The notes: generated by a model not told the origin, from the sequence alone. Numbered from the stretch's first letter, positions 52,588 through 63,453 are shown. The stretch: 64,000 nucleotides of DNA from Deltaproteobacteria bacterium (GCA_024636215.1 JAGXHL010000076.1:1-64000); one strand, 5' to 3'. Made by a program: numbers and translations.

Positions 52588-52769
52588 TCGGTGGTTGGAT
52601 TGTTTCAAGCCCCAGCTCATACCTCTGAAGCGCAAAGGCTGCTTATTCATGTAAAACGTCAGTCTGTTTTAATCCGACCATGACTCTGTAGACAACCCTT
52701 CTGTAAACTGATAAATTCCTGATTCGGTCTTTTGTTCAGTTTAGCAGACAGTGTCCGTTCCGGCATCTC

Positions 52770-52786
52770 TGCACAAAAGCTATGCA
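52770..52786 (+). promoter_or_regulatory. Possible NtrC-type enhancer site
   Basis: TGCACAAAAGCTATGCA has the 17-base TGCA-N9-TGCA frame of NtrC sites (consensus TGCACCANNNTGGTGCA) with several mismatches inside. It lies about 145 bases upstream of the sigma54-like promoter. Confidence 0.3.
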
Positions 52787-52916
52787 ACTACAGGGAACAC
52801 TGCTTTATTTGTATACATAGACCACTGTTGCAGTGATGTCATTGCTCGATTGGCTGCCGTCCTTAAAGCATTAACAATCAGTATGTTAGATGTTTTCGAG
52901 ACCGTGCCGTAAATTT

Positions 52917-52932
52917 GGGCAAGCAATTTGCT
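52917..52932 (+). promoter_or_regulatory. Sigma54-like promoter of glnB
   Basis: GGGCAAGCAATTTGCT matches the consensus TGGCACGNNNNTTGCW at all but two fixed positions, with GG and GC 10 bases apart. It lies 85 bases before glnB, as expected for nitrogen-controlled transcription. Confidence 0.45.
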
Positions 52933-53004
52933 AATGTCTAGAGTTGAGTTCATTGGATCTTGTTCGTTGTCCAATAAAGAAGCTACAGACATTTAATCGA
53001 TTGA

Positions 53005-53355
<351 letters not shown>

Positions 53356-53421
53356 ATACTAGCCGTATATTTATTTTTCTGTTGCAGTAGAAACGTAATC
53401 TCAAAGGAGAAGGTGAACACG

Positions 53422-54831
53422 ATGACCCCACAAGAAGTAGTTAAATTTTCCCAGGAAAATGATTGCAAGATGGTCGATTACAAGTTCCTCGATTTTGTCG
53501 GCATCTGGCAGCACTTTTCTACACCTATTGCTGAATTCAGCGAGGATACATTCGAAGAAGGTATCGGCTTCGATGGTTCTTCGATCCGAGGCTGGCAACC
53601 CATCCATAATTCAGACATGCTGATCATGCCTGACTCGACCACAGCCAAGATTGATCCTTTTGTCAAAGTACCGACCCTCAGCCTGATCTGTAATATTATC
53701 GATCCGATCACCAAGGAAGGTTACACTCGAGATCCTCGTTTCATTGCCCAGAAGGCCGAAGCCTACCTGAAGTCTACCGGCATTGCTGACACCGCTTACT
53801 TTGGTCCTGAACCGGAGTTCTTTATTTTTGACGACGTTCGTTATGCCTCCAGTGCCAACGAGTCTTTCTATTCGGTTGATTCGGTCGAAGGTATCTGGAA
53901 CACCGGTCGCGAAGAGTTTCCTAACCTCGGTTACAAGCCACGTCACAAGGAAGGCTATTTCCCTTGCGCTCCGACCGATTCCATGATCGACCTGCGCAAC
54001 GAGATGGTTGAGGTTCTGCAAAGCGTGGGCATGACCATTGAAGCCGTCCATCACGAAGTTGCTTCCGGCGGCCAGTCGGAAATCGACATGCGCTTTGATT
54101 CGCTGCTCAGCATGGGTGACACCCTGCAGTGGTTCAAATACATCATCAAGAATGTTGCTGTTCGGAATGGCAAGACGGTGACTTTCATGCCGAAACCGAT
54201 CTTCGGCGACAACGGCTCCGGCATGCACTGTCACCAGTCGATCTGGAAAGACGGCGTCAACCTGTTTGCCGGCGATGGCTACGGCGGTCTCTCGAAAATG
54301 GCCATGTACTACATCGGCGGCATCATGAAGCACGCCAAGGCTCTCTGTGCTTTTACCAACCCGACCACCAACTCCTACAAGCGTCTGGTCCCCGGTTACG
54401 AGGCTCCTGTCAACCTGGCTTACTCGAACCGAAACCGTTCTGCATCATTGCGTATCCCGGTCACCGACAACCCGAAATCCAAGCGTGTTGAGTATCGTAC
54501 TCCGGATCCAAGCTGTAACGGCTACCTGGCTTTTGCCGCACAGTTGATGGCCGGTCTCGACGGTATTGAAAACAAGATCGACCCAGGTCAGCCGCTGGAT
54601 AAGGATATCTATGGTCTGTCTCCGGAAGAGCTCAAAGATATTCCAAGTGTTGCCGGCACCCTGAATGAAGCTCTGGATTGTCTGGAAGTCGATCACGACT
54701 TCCTGCTTAAAGGGGACGTCTTCACCAAGGATGTTATCGAGATGTGGATTTCTTACAAGCGCGAAGCTGAAGTTGATGCTGTGCGTATGCGTCCTAGTCC
54801 TGTGGAGTTTGCGCTCTATTTTGACTGTTAA
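53422..54831 (+). CDS. glnA: Glutamine synthetase type I
   Basis: A 469-residue GSI that makes glutamine from glutamate, ATP and ammonia as a dodecamer. Motifs are [32 protein letters not shown], and NRSASLRIP. Tyr397 in DIYGLSPEE corresponds to the adenylylation site of the E. coli enzyme. I start at ATG 53422, which gives the usual MTPQEVV beginning; the GTG at 53413 is too close to the ribosome site. Part of the glnB-glnA unit. Confidence 0.98.
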   Translation: MTPQEVVKFSQENDCKMVDYKFLDFVGIWQHFSTPIAEFSEDTFEEGIGFDGSSIRGWQPIHNSDMLIMPDSTTAKIDPFVKVPTLSLICNIIDPITKEGYTRDPRFIAQKAEAYLKSTGIADTAYFGPEPEFFIFDDVRYASSANESFYSVDSVEGIWNTGREEFPNLGYKPRHKEGYFPCAPTDSMIDLRNEMVEVLQSVGMTIEAVHHEVASGGQSEIDMRFDSLLSMGDTLQWFKYIIKNVAVRNGKTVTFMPKPIFGDNGSGMHCHQSIWKDGVNLFAGDGYGGLSKMAMYYIGGIMKHAKALCAFTNPTTNSYKRLVPGYEAPVNLAYSNRNRSASLRIPVTDNPKSKRVEYRTPDPSCNGYLAFAAQLMAGLDGIENKIDPGQPLDKDIYGLSPEELKDIPSVAGTLNEALDCLEVDHDFLLKGDVFTKDVIEMWISYKREAEVDAVRMRPSPVEFALYFDC

Positions 54832-54902
54832 GGCGTGAGTATTCTCTACCGGATAAGCAAAAGCCTGCAATAAAGAGGTGACTGCTTAATCTTAAGAATG
54901 AT

Positions 54903-54944
54903 AAAGACCTCCAGGGCATAAGCTGCCTGGAGGTCTTTGTTTTC
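54903..54944 (+). terminator. Terminator after glnA
   Basis: Stem AAAGACCTCCAGG (54903-54915) with CCTGGAGGTCTTT (54926-54938), 13 bp perfect, 10-base loop, followed by TGTTTTCC. Strong rho-independent terminator. Confidence 0.85.
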
Positions 54945-55058
54945 CTTGTGCGTTCTATTGTAACTGTTCAGCTGACTTATCGGCCCGGAGTTTATGGCCG
55001 GACAGCATGTAGGATGTGGTGAGGGACGAACCGCATCGGCTCGGGGGAACCCGGTCTT

Positions 55059-56324
55059 TTACTTGACCAGGTGCGGGATTGTTCCCCTGATATTACTGAA
55101 AACTCCACCTCCACCCCTGCCGTCAACAACAGAGAAGCTGCAATCGACTCGCACCTGTATGTTTGTCGAGGGAGGAGGGTCAGGGTACAAGACTTCGACC
55201 CTCGCGAATCCAAGTATTTCTCTGCTGTCATTGGCATTATCACAATCGGGGATTCCATCTTCGTCCTGTACTGTCTCGTCTTTATAGACAGGTATCGTCG
55301 TCGTCCATATGGCGTCATTATTATCGCCATCACGGTATCTGTAGTAATCGAACAAGGCTAACATTGGTGCAGGTTTCTTTTCATTGTCATAAACGGTCCC
55401 CGTTGCACCGTTGTAGTCTACACCAAGGTAGCCGCCGAGGAAGAGGCTGGCAATTGCACCTCCCTGAAAATTAAACAAAACGCCGGCCGAAGCTTCAGGA
55501 GTTACTTCTGGTTCGACCGCTTTGCTGATGTCGAAATTGGCCTCAAGCCAATCTGGGCCAGACGGCAAGGTCCTGTAGGCGCAGGTTTCACAATCTCCGC
55601 AATGGTCACAGGGACTGTCTGCTTCAATAAAACCCCAGAGTTTCTCCTCCATCTTTGAAGCATTGACCGGGTCGAAGAAGTTATGCCAGGCAGCACAGCT
55701 TGATGTCGTTGGAGAAAATTCGATTAAATCTGTGCAATTGTTAGGAAATACATGTTCTGACAAGGCAAACGGAGTAATCAGCTCTCCCTCTGCGACGACT
55801 CCGGGGCCACTGAGTGACGCAACAGCCTCGGCACTTATGGACATGCTGTCGATACCAAATATCCCGGCAAAAAATGTGCCTATCGGGCTGTTGGCGGTGT
55901 TGTCCCTGCGGGCTTTTACATAAACTGCGTCCGCCTGTGTCAAAGTTACAGGAGCAATGCTGGTCGTGCTTTCGTCCCATTGGCCAACCACAATATCAGC
56001 ACTATCTATGACAATGTCGACTCCGGATGCCCGGTTTTTTTCTGCGACAGCCTGAACAACAGCCTCTATGTCAGTCTTGGTGAAAGTGTAGGTTCCCTGC
56101 TGGGCCTCAGGAAGCCCTATGTAAATATTCCCCAAGTACCCTGCGCCAGCTAAAGCTGCGGCATCGGCCGTGTTCTGCAGCTCGTTCTTGGTTGTGCTCA
56201 AGTAACCTATATCGATTGATAGCGCTGCGATGCCAAGGAAAACGGTTAACAGCAGCGCAGCCATAACCAGAACGCTGCCCTGCGACTTGGACAGGACTGC
56301 AGAACGAATCGGATGTTTTTTCAT
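55059..56324 (-). CDS. tadG: Tad pilus-associated protein TadG
   Basis: A 421-residue protein with an N-terminal TadE/G-like hydrophobic segment (GSVLVMAALLLTVFLGIAAL, then SIDIGYLSTTKNELQNTADA). The mature C-terminal part is periplasmic with several Cys (CDHCGDCETCAY) that could form disulfides or bind metal. No von Willebrand A domain is evident. It is the last of three tadE/E/G genes, cut off from the rest of the locus by glnB-glnA. GGAGG precedes the ATG. Confidence 0.8.
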   Translation of the reverse strand: MKKHPIRSAVLSKSQGSVLVMAALLLTVFLGIAALSIDIGYLSTTKNELQNTADAAALAGAGYLGNIYIGLPEAQQGTYTFTKTDIEAVVQAVAEKNRASGVDIVIDSADIVVGQWDESTTSIAPVTLTQADAVYVKARRDNTANSPIGTFFAGIFGIDSMSISAEAVASLSGPGVVAEGELITPFALSEHVFPNNCTDLIEFSPTTSSCAAWHNFFDPVNASKMEEKLWGFIEADSPCDHCGDCETCAYRTLPSGPDWLEANFDISKAVEPEVTPEASAGVLFNFQGGAIASLFLGGYLGVDYNGATGTVYDNEKKPAPMLALFDYYRYRDGDNNDAIWTTTIPVYKDETVQDEDGIPDCDNANDSREILGFARVEVLYPDPPPSTNIQVRVDCSFSVVDGRGGGGVFSNIRGTIPHLVK

Positions 56325-56354
56325 CTGGCACCTCCCCTTGTACGACTGTTTGTC

Positions 56355-56798
56355 TCACTCCATGCGCATACGGGTTTTGGCTGTTAAGCTGACAGGTCCC
56401 AGACCAAAGCCGGAAAGAACCATGAATTCGTATGGATAAGTGACTGTAACCTCCATTTCCGTGCCGAATAATGCAGCTCCGCTTCGTGAGGCCTCGGGTG
56501 GTGTGACTGTGGTGGTTAATGCACTTGATGCACCAAAGGAGATCATGTGAGCCTGAGCATATTCGTTAACCTTGGAAATGATGGCTGCGTCGGATAGCCG
56601 TGGAACGCGCATCACAACGCCGGCTCGGGCACCCTCTCGGCTTGCATTCGTCAAAACATGTTTGTCAAAAAGAAGAATGCCGAATTCTATTATGCCAAAC
56701 AAGACCGCTATCAGTACGACCGAGATGACTGCAAATTCAACAGCTGCCGAGCCGCTTTCATCGCGAAGGCACATCTTTTTCATTACTCTTTGTCTCAT
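56355..56798 (-). CDS. tadE: Pseudopilin TadE
   Basis: A 147-residue TadE-like protein with the prepilin-like ESGSAAVEFAVISVVLIAVL, in which the Glu at mature +5 is conserved, and the family motif KHVLTNASREGARAGVV. Processed by CpaA. A second methionine five codons later is an alternative start. Paralogue of the gene at 56835. Confidence 0.85.
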   Translation of the reverse strand: MRQRVMKKMCLRDESGSAAVEFAVISVVLIAVLFGIIEFGILLFDKHVLTNASREGARAGVVMRVPRLSDAAIISKVNEYAQAHMISFGASSALTTTVTPPEASRSGAALFGTEMEVTVTYPYEFMVLSGFGLGPVSLTAKTRMRME

Positions 56799-56834
56799 GA
56801 TCTGATGATCTATCCTTTGTTAAGAGAACTTTTG

Positions 56835-57254
56835 CTACGGTGACAAAGGTCTCTCCATATACATCATCGACTCAGCCGTTAATTGCAGGGTCGTCCCCAA
56901 TCCAATCAACTCAGGAACGACAAAAGTGTAATCATAGCTGACTGTGACTGTGAGTGGCGTACCAAACGCACCCAATTCACCGTCGACCGCAGTCGATACA
57001 GACGGAACGCTGGCAAAAGTGATGAGACGATTGGTACAGTAACTCTCGACAACCGCAATAATCTCGTTTTCACTAATGTGGGCAATGCCAGCTCGAGCGC
57101 CCTCACGACTGGAGTTGGTGACAACCTGCTTATTGTAAAATAGCAGTCCGAATTCAATCATACCCATCAACAACAGGAGAAATAACGGCAACAGGAGGGC
57201 AAACTCGATGATAACCGCTCCCCGTTGCGGTTTTCTTTTCTTAAAAACTTTCAT
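56835..57254 (-). CDS. TadE/TadF-like pseudopilin
   Basis: A 139-residue protein with QRGAVIIEFALLLPLFLLLL and QVVTNSSREGARAGIAH, the TadE family motifs. Its ATG at 57254 is preferred to a longer frame whose N-terminus looks non-protein-like. It is the first of the tadE-tadE-tadG set. It may be TadF by position but the sequence is TadE-like. Confidence 0.82.
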   Translation of the reverse strand: MKVFKKRKPQRGAVIIEFALLLPLFLLLLMGMIEFGLLFYNKQVVTNSSREGARAGIAHISENEIIAVVESYCTNRLITFASVPSVSTAVDGELGAFGTPLTVTVSYDYTFVVPELIGLGTTLQLTAESMMYMERPLSP

Positions 57255-57477
57255 AATACCAACGCAGATTAAGCAGTGAAATTTTATAGACACAAGATGG
57301 AACCTGTATTCAAACCTATGCTTGATAATTTTAGAATAGCATAATGACGCTCTTTGCATAGCAAGGAACCAACTAATCTACTTGTACATCATTGAGTTGA
57401 AAGTCAATTTTGAGTCACACCTGACGAGAGCCTTTCGGCTTCTCAATGTGAGATATGAAGTCGTATCTGTAATGTCG

Positions 57478-59376
57478 TTAAGCACGAGAATTAGCTTTCT
57501 TTCGCAGAATAAACTTTTTTGTGAAAACCATCAAAAATATCCCCAAGGTAAAAACGAGTAGATATAATCCAAGTTGAAATGATTTTGGCAAATAATAGAC
57601 TTCAAAATCATAATTACCCGGTGGGATATTGATGGCCAATAACCCATTTTGGGTCACAATGATACCGGATGAACTTCGCCATCCCTGGTCGAAATTTTGA
57701 TTAATGACCAATTTATTCTCTTCTTCACTCTTAATATGAAATCTCTGCCTGTTTGGACTCCATTCATTCAATGTGACGGTCCCATCATTGAGGAGGTAAT
57801 ACTCTCCTTTATATTCCTCATCAGTGTTTGCACGCGAATTGCGAGCAAAGGGGATGGTCTCATAAGCATCAACAACGCCTGTGTTCTGAAGTAACGGGAG
57901 ATATTGATCGCTCCACGCACCGTGAACATTCCTCTGCGTAAAAGGAATGCTTATTTGTGTGAATGGCTGATGAACTGATGGAATTGACTGTAAGAGCCCG
58001 GAAGAAGCACTCGGTGGGATCCTGTAGAGTTCTGGATTATTGAGATTCTGTTCAGCTCGAACATTCTTCCAAAAAGGAGTTGTGAGTGTTTGGGTGGCAT
58101 TGGCAAGGGTGGGCAGACTTACGGAAATCAAATCACAGAATATAAAAAGAACGGTTAAGCTGACCATCAATCTGGAACGGAAACTGCCTCGCTTGCCAAG
58201 GTGTTCCAACGAATGCCCGCAGAGAAGGGCTACCGCAAAGCTGAAGACAATCAATGCTCGTGTCGGTACCTGAAAGTTGCTGAAAATGGGAAGGTTGTGA
58301 AGGATATTCCATGGCGACAGTGTGCCAAAATTTCCTAAAGAGACTAAGAGTGTGAACAGCGAGACGATAACAAGAGCCTTGTGTCTTTTGAAGAGAGTGA
58401 AACTAAACAGGTATAGAGAAATAACAATGATGCCAAAATAACAGCCAAAAGCCCACCACCCGGTGCCGTTCAGACTTCTTTCCAGCCCCGTGAAGCGGTC
58501 AATAAAGAAATAGAAAAAGATATCCAGGGGGATGCCGACACCCACCTCAGTTGGTCGTGGATGGCTTTGTAAAACTTCCAACACAGGCAGTAGCTTTGGC
58601 GCAGAAAACGCGGCTGCCAGCAGGTTGATCATGAAAAAAAACTTAAGGGGGTAAAATGATTTAGTCTCTATTGCCAAGACCAAACAATAAATACAAATAA
58701 ATAAAAGTGAATATGCGAGAACATAAGTACCGCCCTCGTAAAACATTATGCTCTCAATTGCCCCCGCTACAAAAATCCAATAGCTTTTATCCAGGCATTT
58801 TAGTAAGGCCAATAAAAGTAAAGGTAATAAAGATGCGGGTAGCCATACAATGTGGCCTGCAGCAATGTGAAGGGCCCAGGCGCCCGAAAACATAAAAATC
58901 AAAGAAGGGGCTAAACGCGCAGGGCCTTTTATCTTTAGATGTCCACTTAATAGCCACATTCCCCACAACCCTGCAAATGTATGCACCAGGACAGCAATTT
59001 TTAGCCCCGCAGCAACACCGAAGAGTGCAGTGAAAATCAATATAGGCGAAAGATAACCTGCCTGTGGGTTGCCGATGAGTGATATCCCGCCGCCGCAATA
59101 AGGGTTCCACAGGGGGAATTGTTTGTATTCGAAAAGCGTAATCGATGGCACTTCATACAAAAACATGAAGTAGTCCCAGTCGCCACTACCGGAACTGTAA
59201 AGATTTTTTAACAGCGGTGAGCAAAAAAGCAGTGTGAGAAAGAAAAAGAACAGGGCAGGCAATAACCATTGCCGCCAGCCCTTTTGAGTCGCCCAGGAAA
59301 GAGGATCCTCCGCTCTGTCGTGTCGAGATGTTTCAGGGCTTTTGTGTTGTTTTTGTAAGAACCGCATAATATTCAT
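57478..59376 (-). CDS. YfhO-like multi-pass membrane protein
   Basis: A 632-residue protein with about 13-14 membrane helices, resembling YfhO/GT-C type glycosyltransferases: FCSPLLKNLYSSGSGDWDYF followed by PLWNPYCGGGISLIGNPQAG, in which the WNPY..G..L.GNPQ motif is characteristic. The C-terminus holds a soluble domain with RFHIKSEEENKLVINQNFDQ and a last helix. The start overlaps the upstream gene by 44 bases, so ATG 59367 is an alternative. Likely involved in surface glycan transfer; acceptor unknown. Confidence 0.7.
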   Translation of the reverse strand: MNIMRFLQKQHKSPETSRHDRAEDPLSWATQKGWRQWLLPALFFFFLTLLFCSPLLKNLYSSGSGDWDYFMFLYEVPSITLFEYKQFPLWNPYCGGGISLIGNPQAGYLSPILIFTALFGVAAGLKIAVLVHTFAGLWGMWLLSGHLKIKGPARLAPSLIFMFSGAWALHIAAGHIVWLPASLLPLLLLALLKCLDKSYWIFVAGAIESIMFYEGGTYVLAYSLLFICIYCLVLAIETKSFYPLKFFFMINLLAAAFSAPKLLPVLEVLQSHPRPTEVGVGIPLDIFFYFFIDRFTGLERSLNGTGWWAFGCYFGIIVISLYLFSFTLFKRHKALVIVSLFTLLVSLGNFGTLSPWNILHNLPIFSNFQVPTRALIVFSFAVALLCGHSLEHLGKRGSFRSRLMVSLTVLFIFCDLISVSLPTLANATQTLTTPFWKNVRAEQNLNNPELYRIPPSASSGLLQSIPSVHQPFTQISIPFTQRNVHGAWSDQYLPLLQNTGVVDAYETIPFARNSRANTDEEYKGEYYLLNDGTVTLNEWSPNRQRFHIKSEEENKLVINQNFDQGWRSSSGIIVTQNGLLAINIPPGNYDFEVYYLPKSFQLGLYLLVFTLGIFLMVFTKKFILRKKANSRA

Positions 59377-60811
59377 TTGTATAAGATTCCTGCCAGGAAC
59401 CAGATTCTTTCAGAGCCCCGACAAGTTCAGAATCCTTTTCGAAAACAACCCAATCAACATCATATTGTTCAAGCAGTTTTTCTCTTTCTGAAGACGAAAA
59501 TTTGATTGCGTTGTAGTCGGAGAGAATTTGCTCACCGTACATGTCGGCGCGGCCGTCAATAAAGACTTTTGGATGCGGCTTGAGCGCGTAAAGCAGGTAG
59601 CCACCCAGAGCATATTCATTGAACATTTTCCCTTCGGGTAAGTTTTTGTCGAGATAGCTGACCAGTTGATCGAGGTGGTTTGCTTGCACGTCGATGATCT
59701 GTTGAGGAGCCAAAAACTTGAGGGCGTGTTTGTCAATTGAACCAGCTGTAATGATGAGTAAAGCAATCAAGACCGTTAGCAGCGGGCCGCTTGATGCGGA
59801 GAGCTTAAGTTGTTTACTGTCTGAAGGGTCGACAGAGTTCTGCGAGCCTTTGCTGAACTGACTGTCAATCATCCTGGCAAGGAAGGGTGTCAGGGCCATG
59901 AGCATGAGGCTGACGTGGCGAATGTGGGTGAGTGCTGCGTTGAGGAAGAAAACTATGAGGAGCCGTTCCGTCCAGGTGACCCGGCTTTTGGCGAACGACA
60001 CCAAAACAACAAGCCCTATCAGGTAGGCGCGAAAATACCACATGTCTTGCAGGTCAGGTGCTTTCCATTCTCCAATCAGTGTTGAAAAAACGCCGCTTGA
60101 GACTTGAAAGGGGAACAATAACAGCTCATAGCCGAAGGGGTTCACGCCAATGGATAAAATACTGAGGAGCAGGACAAGCATCGCTGGTTTCTGCTGTTGC
60201 AGACATTCTCTAAGAGGTTGCTTTTCGGCCAGGTATTTCTCCAGTACCGACCCCAACAGGAAAATCCCCTGCAGAACGAGCCCCAGTATGAACCCACCAT
60301 GTAGATTTGCCCAGATCATCATGATGGCTGGCAACCAGTAAAGACGTTTTCCTCCATTTATAAGGAGAGAGAGAGTTAGGAGCATGAATAACCAGGTGAA
60401 CAGGTGAGGGCGGGCGGCCAGATGACTAGGGCTGAGGGCCAGTGCCAGAGAGACGCAGCCAAAGCTGATCCAAGGGTTGGCGTACTTTTCGGTGATTTTG
60501 AACAGCATCCAGAAGGTAAGGGAGGTAATCAGGAGAAAAAAGCAGAGAATTCCTTCAAGGCCGGCAAGTTTATAAACCCCTGCCATGATGATTTCAGAAA
60601 GCCACTCGTGTGCTGTCCAGGGCGTGCCGAAAGCGGTATGGGAAAAAATATCGCTGTCGATCAGGCTGCGTTGCTCCAACATGACGCTGCCGACCTTGAT
60701 ATGCCAGAAAGAATCACCATCTCTTAGCAGACCATCGCTTATGGTCGCGATGGATATAATAAAAACGCTCAGACAAAAAATACCTGCAAAGTCAGGAAGA
60801 TATTTCGACAT
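59333..60811 (-). CDS. GT-C type membrane protein
   Basis: A 492-residue protein with about 10-11 membrane helices. The first periplasmic loop contains RDGDSFWHIKVGSVML and FSHTAFGTPWTAHEWLSEII, a pattern of uncharacterised GT-C family members; the Asp and the HEW motif are probably catalytic. The C-terminal domain (YALKPHPKVFIDGRADMYGE, DYNAIKFS) is soluble. ATG 60811 preferred over a TTG two codons upstream. Overlaps the next gene by 44 bases. Confidence 0.7.
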   Translation of the reverse strand: MSKYLPDFAGIFCLSVFIISIATISDGLLRDGDSFWHIKVGSVMLEQRSLIDSDIFSHTAFGTPWTAHEWLSEIIMAGVYKLAGLEGILCFFLLITSLTFWMLFKITEKYANPWISFGCVSLALALSPSHLAARPHLFTWLFMLLTLSLLINGGKRLYWLPAIMMIWANLHGGFILGLVLQGIFLLGSVLEKYLAEKQPLRECLQQQKPAMLVLLLSILSIGVNPFGYELLLFPFQVSSGVFSTLIGEWKAPDLQDMWYFRAYLIGLVVLVSFAKSRVTWTERLLIVFFLNAALTHIRHVSLMLMALTPFLARMIDSQFSKGSQNSVDPSDSKQLKLSASSGPLLTVLIALLIITAGSIDKHALKFLAPQQIIDVQANHLDQLVSYLDKNLPEGKMFNEYALGGYLLYALKPHPKVFIDGRADMYGEQILSDYNAIKFSSSEREKLLEQYDVDWVVFEKDSELVGALKESGSWQESYTNEYYAVLTKTTQKP

Positions 60812-60863
60812 AATCAAAAATCGCGTGCCTGAGATCGTTGTTGCAGAGGTCGGGATGAGAACC

Positions 60864-61829
60864 TCATCCGGAGGCCTCTGTGTTGTCCTGAACTCTTGAC
60901 GGGCTGTAACTATTGATCAGGTAGAGAGGTCGTTGCTTGGTTTCGTTGAACATCCTGCCAAGGTATTCGCCGATCACCCCAAGGCTCATCAGTTGGACTC
61001 CTCCCAGGAAAAGAATGACCACCATCAGAGATGGATAACCCTGTACCGGGTCTCCGTAGACAAGTGTTTTGTAAATAATAAACAAGGCGTAAGTGAAGGA
61101 GCCGACGGAAGTCGTCAGGCCAAGATATGTGGCAATTTTCAGGGGGTTAATGGTGAACGAGGTGATCCCCTCCAGGGCGAAATTCCAGAGCTGCCAGTAG
61201 TTCCATTTAGTGCGTCCTGCTGAGCGTGGTTCCCTTCGATACTCTACAGCAACCTGTGGATAGCCGATCCAGGCGAACAGCCCTTTCATGAACCGATGCG
61301 TTTCGCGGAGTTGCTTGAGCGATTCCACTGCACGACGGGAGAGCAGGCGATAGTCCCCTGTGTTGGCCGGGATTTTCACCCGGCTGACGCCCTGGATCAG
61401 GCGGTAGAAGAGTTTAGCTGTGAGTTTTTTGAGGAAGGTTTCACCCTCGCGAAACGACCTTTTGGCATAAACGACATCGTAGCCTTCCTGCCATTTCACA
61501 ATCAGCTGCGGAATGAGTTCAGGAGGGTCCTGCAGGTCCGCATCGATAACGATAATGGCCTGTCCAGTAGCGTGGTCAAGTCCCGCCGTCATGGCAATTT
61601 CTTTACCGAAGTTGCGGCTCAGGTCGATGATTGCAACGCTGGGATCCTGGAAGTCCTTGATAACCTTGAGCGTCGTGTCGCTGCTGCCGTCATTGACATA
61701 GAGAATTTCGTGGTGTCCGTCAATCTCGTTCAGAACGGCGCTGAGCCGTCTGTGAAATTCCGGCAAGACCTCTTCTTCATTATATGCCGGCACAACGACG
61801 GATAATGTCAGCTCAGTGCTTGCCGTCAA
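60864..61829 (-). CDS. Polyprenyl-phosphate glycosyltransferase, GT2 family
   Basis: A 321-residue enzyme of the dolichyl-phosphate mannosyltransferase/GtrB type. GT-A domain: LSVVVPAYNEEEVLPEFHRR, NDGSSDTTL and the catalytic DADLQDPPELIPQL, followed by two C-terminal membrane helices (about residues 228-285). It charges polyprenyl phosphate with a sugar that GT-C enzymes next to it can use. TTG start with GGGGAGG upstream. Glucose or mannose cannot be told apart. Confidence 0.88.
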   Translation of the reverse strand: MTASTELTLSVVVPAYNEEEVLPEFHRRLSAVLNEIDGHHEILYVNDGSSDTTLKVIKDFQDPSVAIIDLSRNFGKEIAMTAGLDHATGQAIIVIDADLQDPPELIPQLIVKWQEGYDVVYAKRSFREGETFLKKLTAKLFYRLIQGVSRVKIPANTGDYRLLSRRAVESLKQLRETHRFMKGLFAWIGYPQVAVEYRREPRSAGRTKWNYWQLWNFALEGITSFTINPLKIATYLGLTTSVGSFTYALFIIYKTLVYGDPVQGYPSLMVVILFLGGVQLMSLGVIGEYLGRMFNETKQRPLYLINSYSPSRVQDNTEASG

Positions 61830-62064
61830 GGCGGGCCTCCCCGGTAGTAATGAAATTACAGTGTCAATAACAACAAGAACTGACGACCCTCGAATGGTGA
61901 CGAGACGTGCATTCTTCTCATAGAGATTTGATGGTCTTGCCGATCAATTTACCAGAAGTATAAATGCTTAAAATTACATGTCAATTGACTGACTCAGACT
62001 TTAGTATCAATGGTTTGTATCCTTTAGAATGGCTATCTGCGTATAGATAAGCCAATACAATGCC

Positions 62065-63453
62065 TCAGTTCAAAACCTGGGTCAGGTAGGATTTAACCAC
62101 GTCCGTCTTTGCCTCTATAATTTCACACCGTTTTTCACGAGTCTCGAGGCCATCCAGACTTGCCGGCCGCTCCGGGCCTTTGCCAATCGCCTGATTGACC
62201 GCATCAGGGAATTTGGCAGGGTGTGCCGTTGCCAGACAGATGACCGGGCAGGTTCCTACTGAGAGGTCTTTGCCGACCTTTATCCCGGTCGCAGTGTGTG
62301 GGTCAAGCACATAGCCGGTGGTCTCGTAAAAGTTTTTGATGGTTGCCAGCGTCTGCTCATTGTCCACTGACGCTGAGGTGAAAATTTCATTGACCTCTGC
62401 GATCTGCTCCGAAGTGAAGGCGAGCTTGCCTGTTGCAGAGAACTGCTGCATGGCTGCAGTCAACTGTTTGGAATCTTCTTTGAATAAATAGAAGAGGTAA
62501 CGTTCCAGGTTGCTCGCGTTCTGGATATCCATCGATGGTGAGTGAGTCGGGTGAACGGCACTGATTGAGTAGTCGCCGGCGTTGACAAAACGCGAGAGGA
62601 TGTTGTTGGCGTTGGTTGCAAGGACCAGTTTTTCTATCGGCAGCCCCATCCTCTTTGCGATGTAGCCGGCGAAGATGTCACCGAAGTTGCCGGTCGGAAC
62701 CGAAAAACAAACCTTTTGTGACCCTGTCTTCTTGCGCACCTGCCCCCAGGCGTAGAAGTAATACACCACCTGGGCGAGAACCCGCGCCCAGTTAATCGAG
62801 TTGACTGCGCCCAGCGCGTATTTTCTTTTGAAATCAAGATCGCCAAAGATCTCTTTAACGATCTGTTGACCATCATCAAAAGTCCCCTCGATGGCCAGGT
62901 TGAAAACGTTGGCCTCCGTGACCGTAGTCATCTGAAGTTCTTGTACCGCCGAAACCTTCTTGCTCGGATGCAGGATGAAAATATTGATATTTTTCTTGCC
63001 ACGAACACCGTAGATCGCCGCGCTGCCAGTATCGCCAGAGGTCGCGCCGAGGATGTTCATGTGCGCACCGGTTTCTGCAAGCAGGTATTCAAAGAGGTTG
63101 CCGAGAAATTGCAGGGCAACGTCCTTGAAAGCCAATGTCGGTCCGTGGAAGAGTTCCAGAATAAAGAGGCCGTCCTTGTGTACGACGGGTGTAATGGCCG
63201 GATGGGTAAAGCTGGCGTACGCCCGGTCGATCATGCTTTTCAAATCTGCTGCCGGGATGTCTTCAATAAAGTAACTCATGACCTGGAAGGCCAACTCAGG
63301 GTAGTCCAGCATCGACAGTGCATCAAGATCGCCAGGGGTCAATTGTGGAACAGACTCCGGCAAGAGCAGGCCGCCGTCCTCGGCCAGGCCCATCATGACG
63401 GCCTGCTTGAATGGAATGCCCCGGATCTGACCTCGAGTGCTTTGGTATTTCAT
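62065..63453 (-). CDS. thrC: Threonine synthase
   Basis: A 462-residue PLP enzyme converting O-phosphohomoserine to threonine. PLP lysine lies in GPTLAFKDVALQFLGNL and the phosphate loop in ATSGDTGSAAIYGV. The N-terminus (YQSTRGQIRGIPFKQAVMMG) is the usual one of the long proteobacterial/fungal type. Preceded by an extended -10 promoter at 63490-63495. Confidence 0.96.
   Translation of the reverse strand: MKYQSTRGQIRGIPFKQAVMMGLAEDGGLLLPESVPQLTPGDLDALSMLDYPELAFQVMSYFIEDIPAADLKSMIDRAYASFTHPAITPVVHKDGLFILELFHGPTLAFKDVALQFLGNLFEYLLAETGAHMNILGATSGDTGSAAIYGVRGKKNINIFILHPSKKVSAVQELQMTTVTEANVFNLAIEGTFDDGQQIVKEIFGDLDFKRKYALGAVNSINWARVLAQVVYYFYAWGQVRKKTGSQKVCFSVPTGNFGDIFAGYIAKRMGLPIEKLVLATNANNILSRFVNAGDYSISAVHPTHSPSMDIQNASNLERYLFYLFKEDSKQLTAAMQQFSATGKLAFTSEQIAEVNEIFTSASVDNEQTLATIKNFYETTGYVLDPHTATGIKVGKDLSVGTCPVICLATAHPAKFPDAVNQAIGKGPERPASLDGLETREKRCEIIEAKTDVVKSYLTQVLN

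Noticed and set aside
52780..52992. 70-codon - strand frame upstream of glnB
   Set aside because: No ribosome site or family resemblance, and it overlaps the likely glnB control region.
62031..62053. Terminator after thrC
   Set aside because: The stem GGCTATCT/AGAT-A-AGCC is bulged and has no T-run on the thrC strand.
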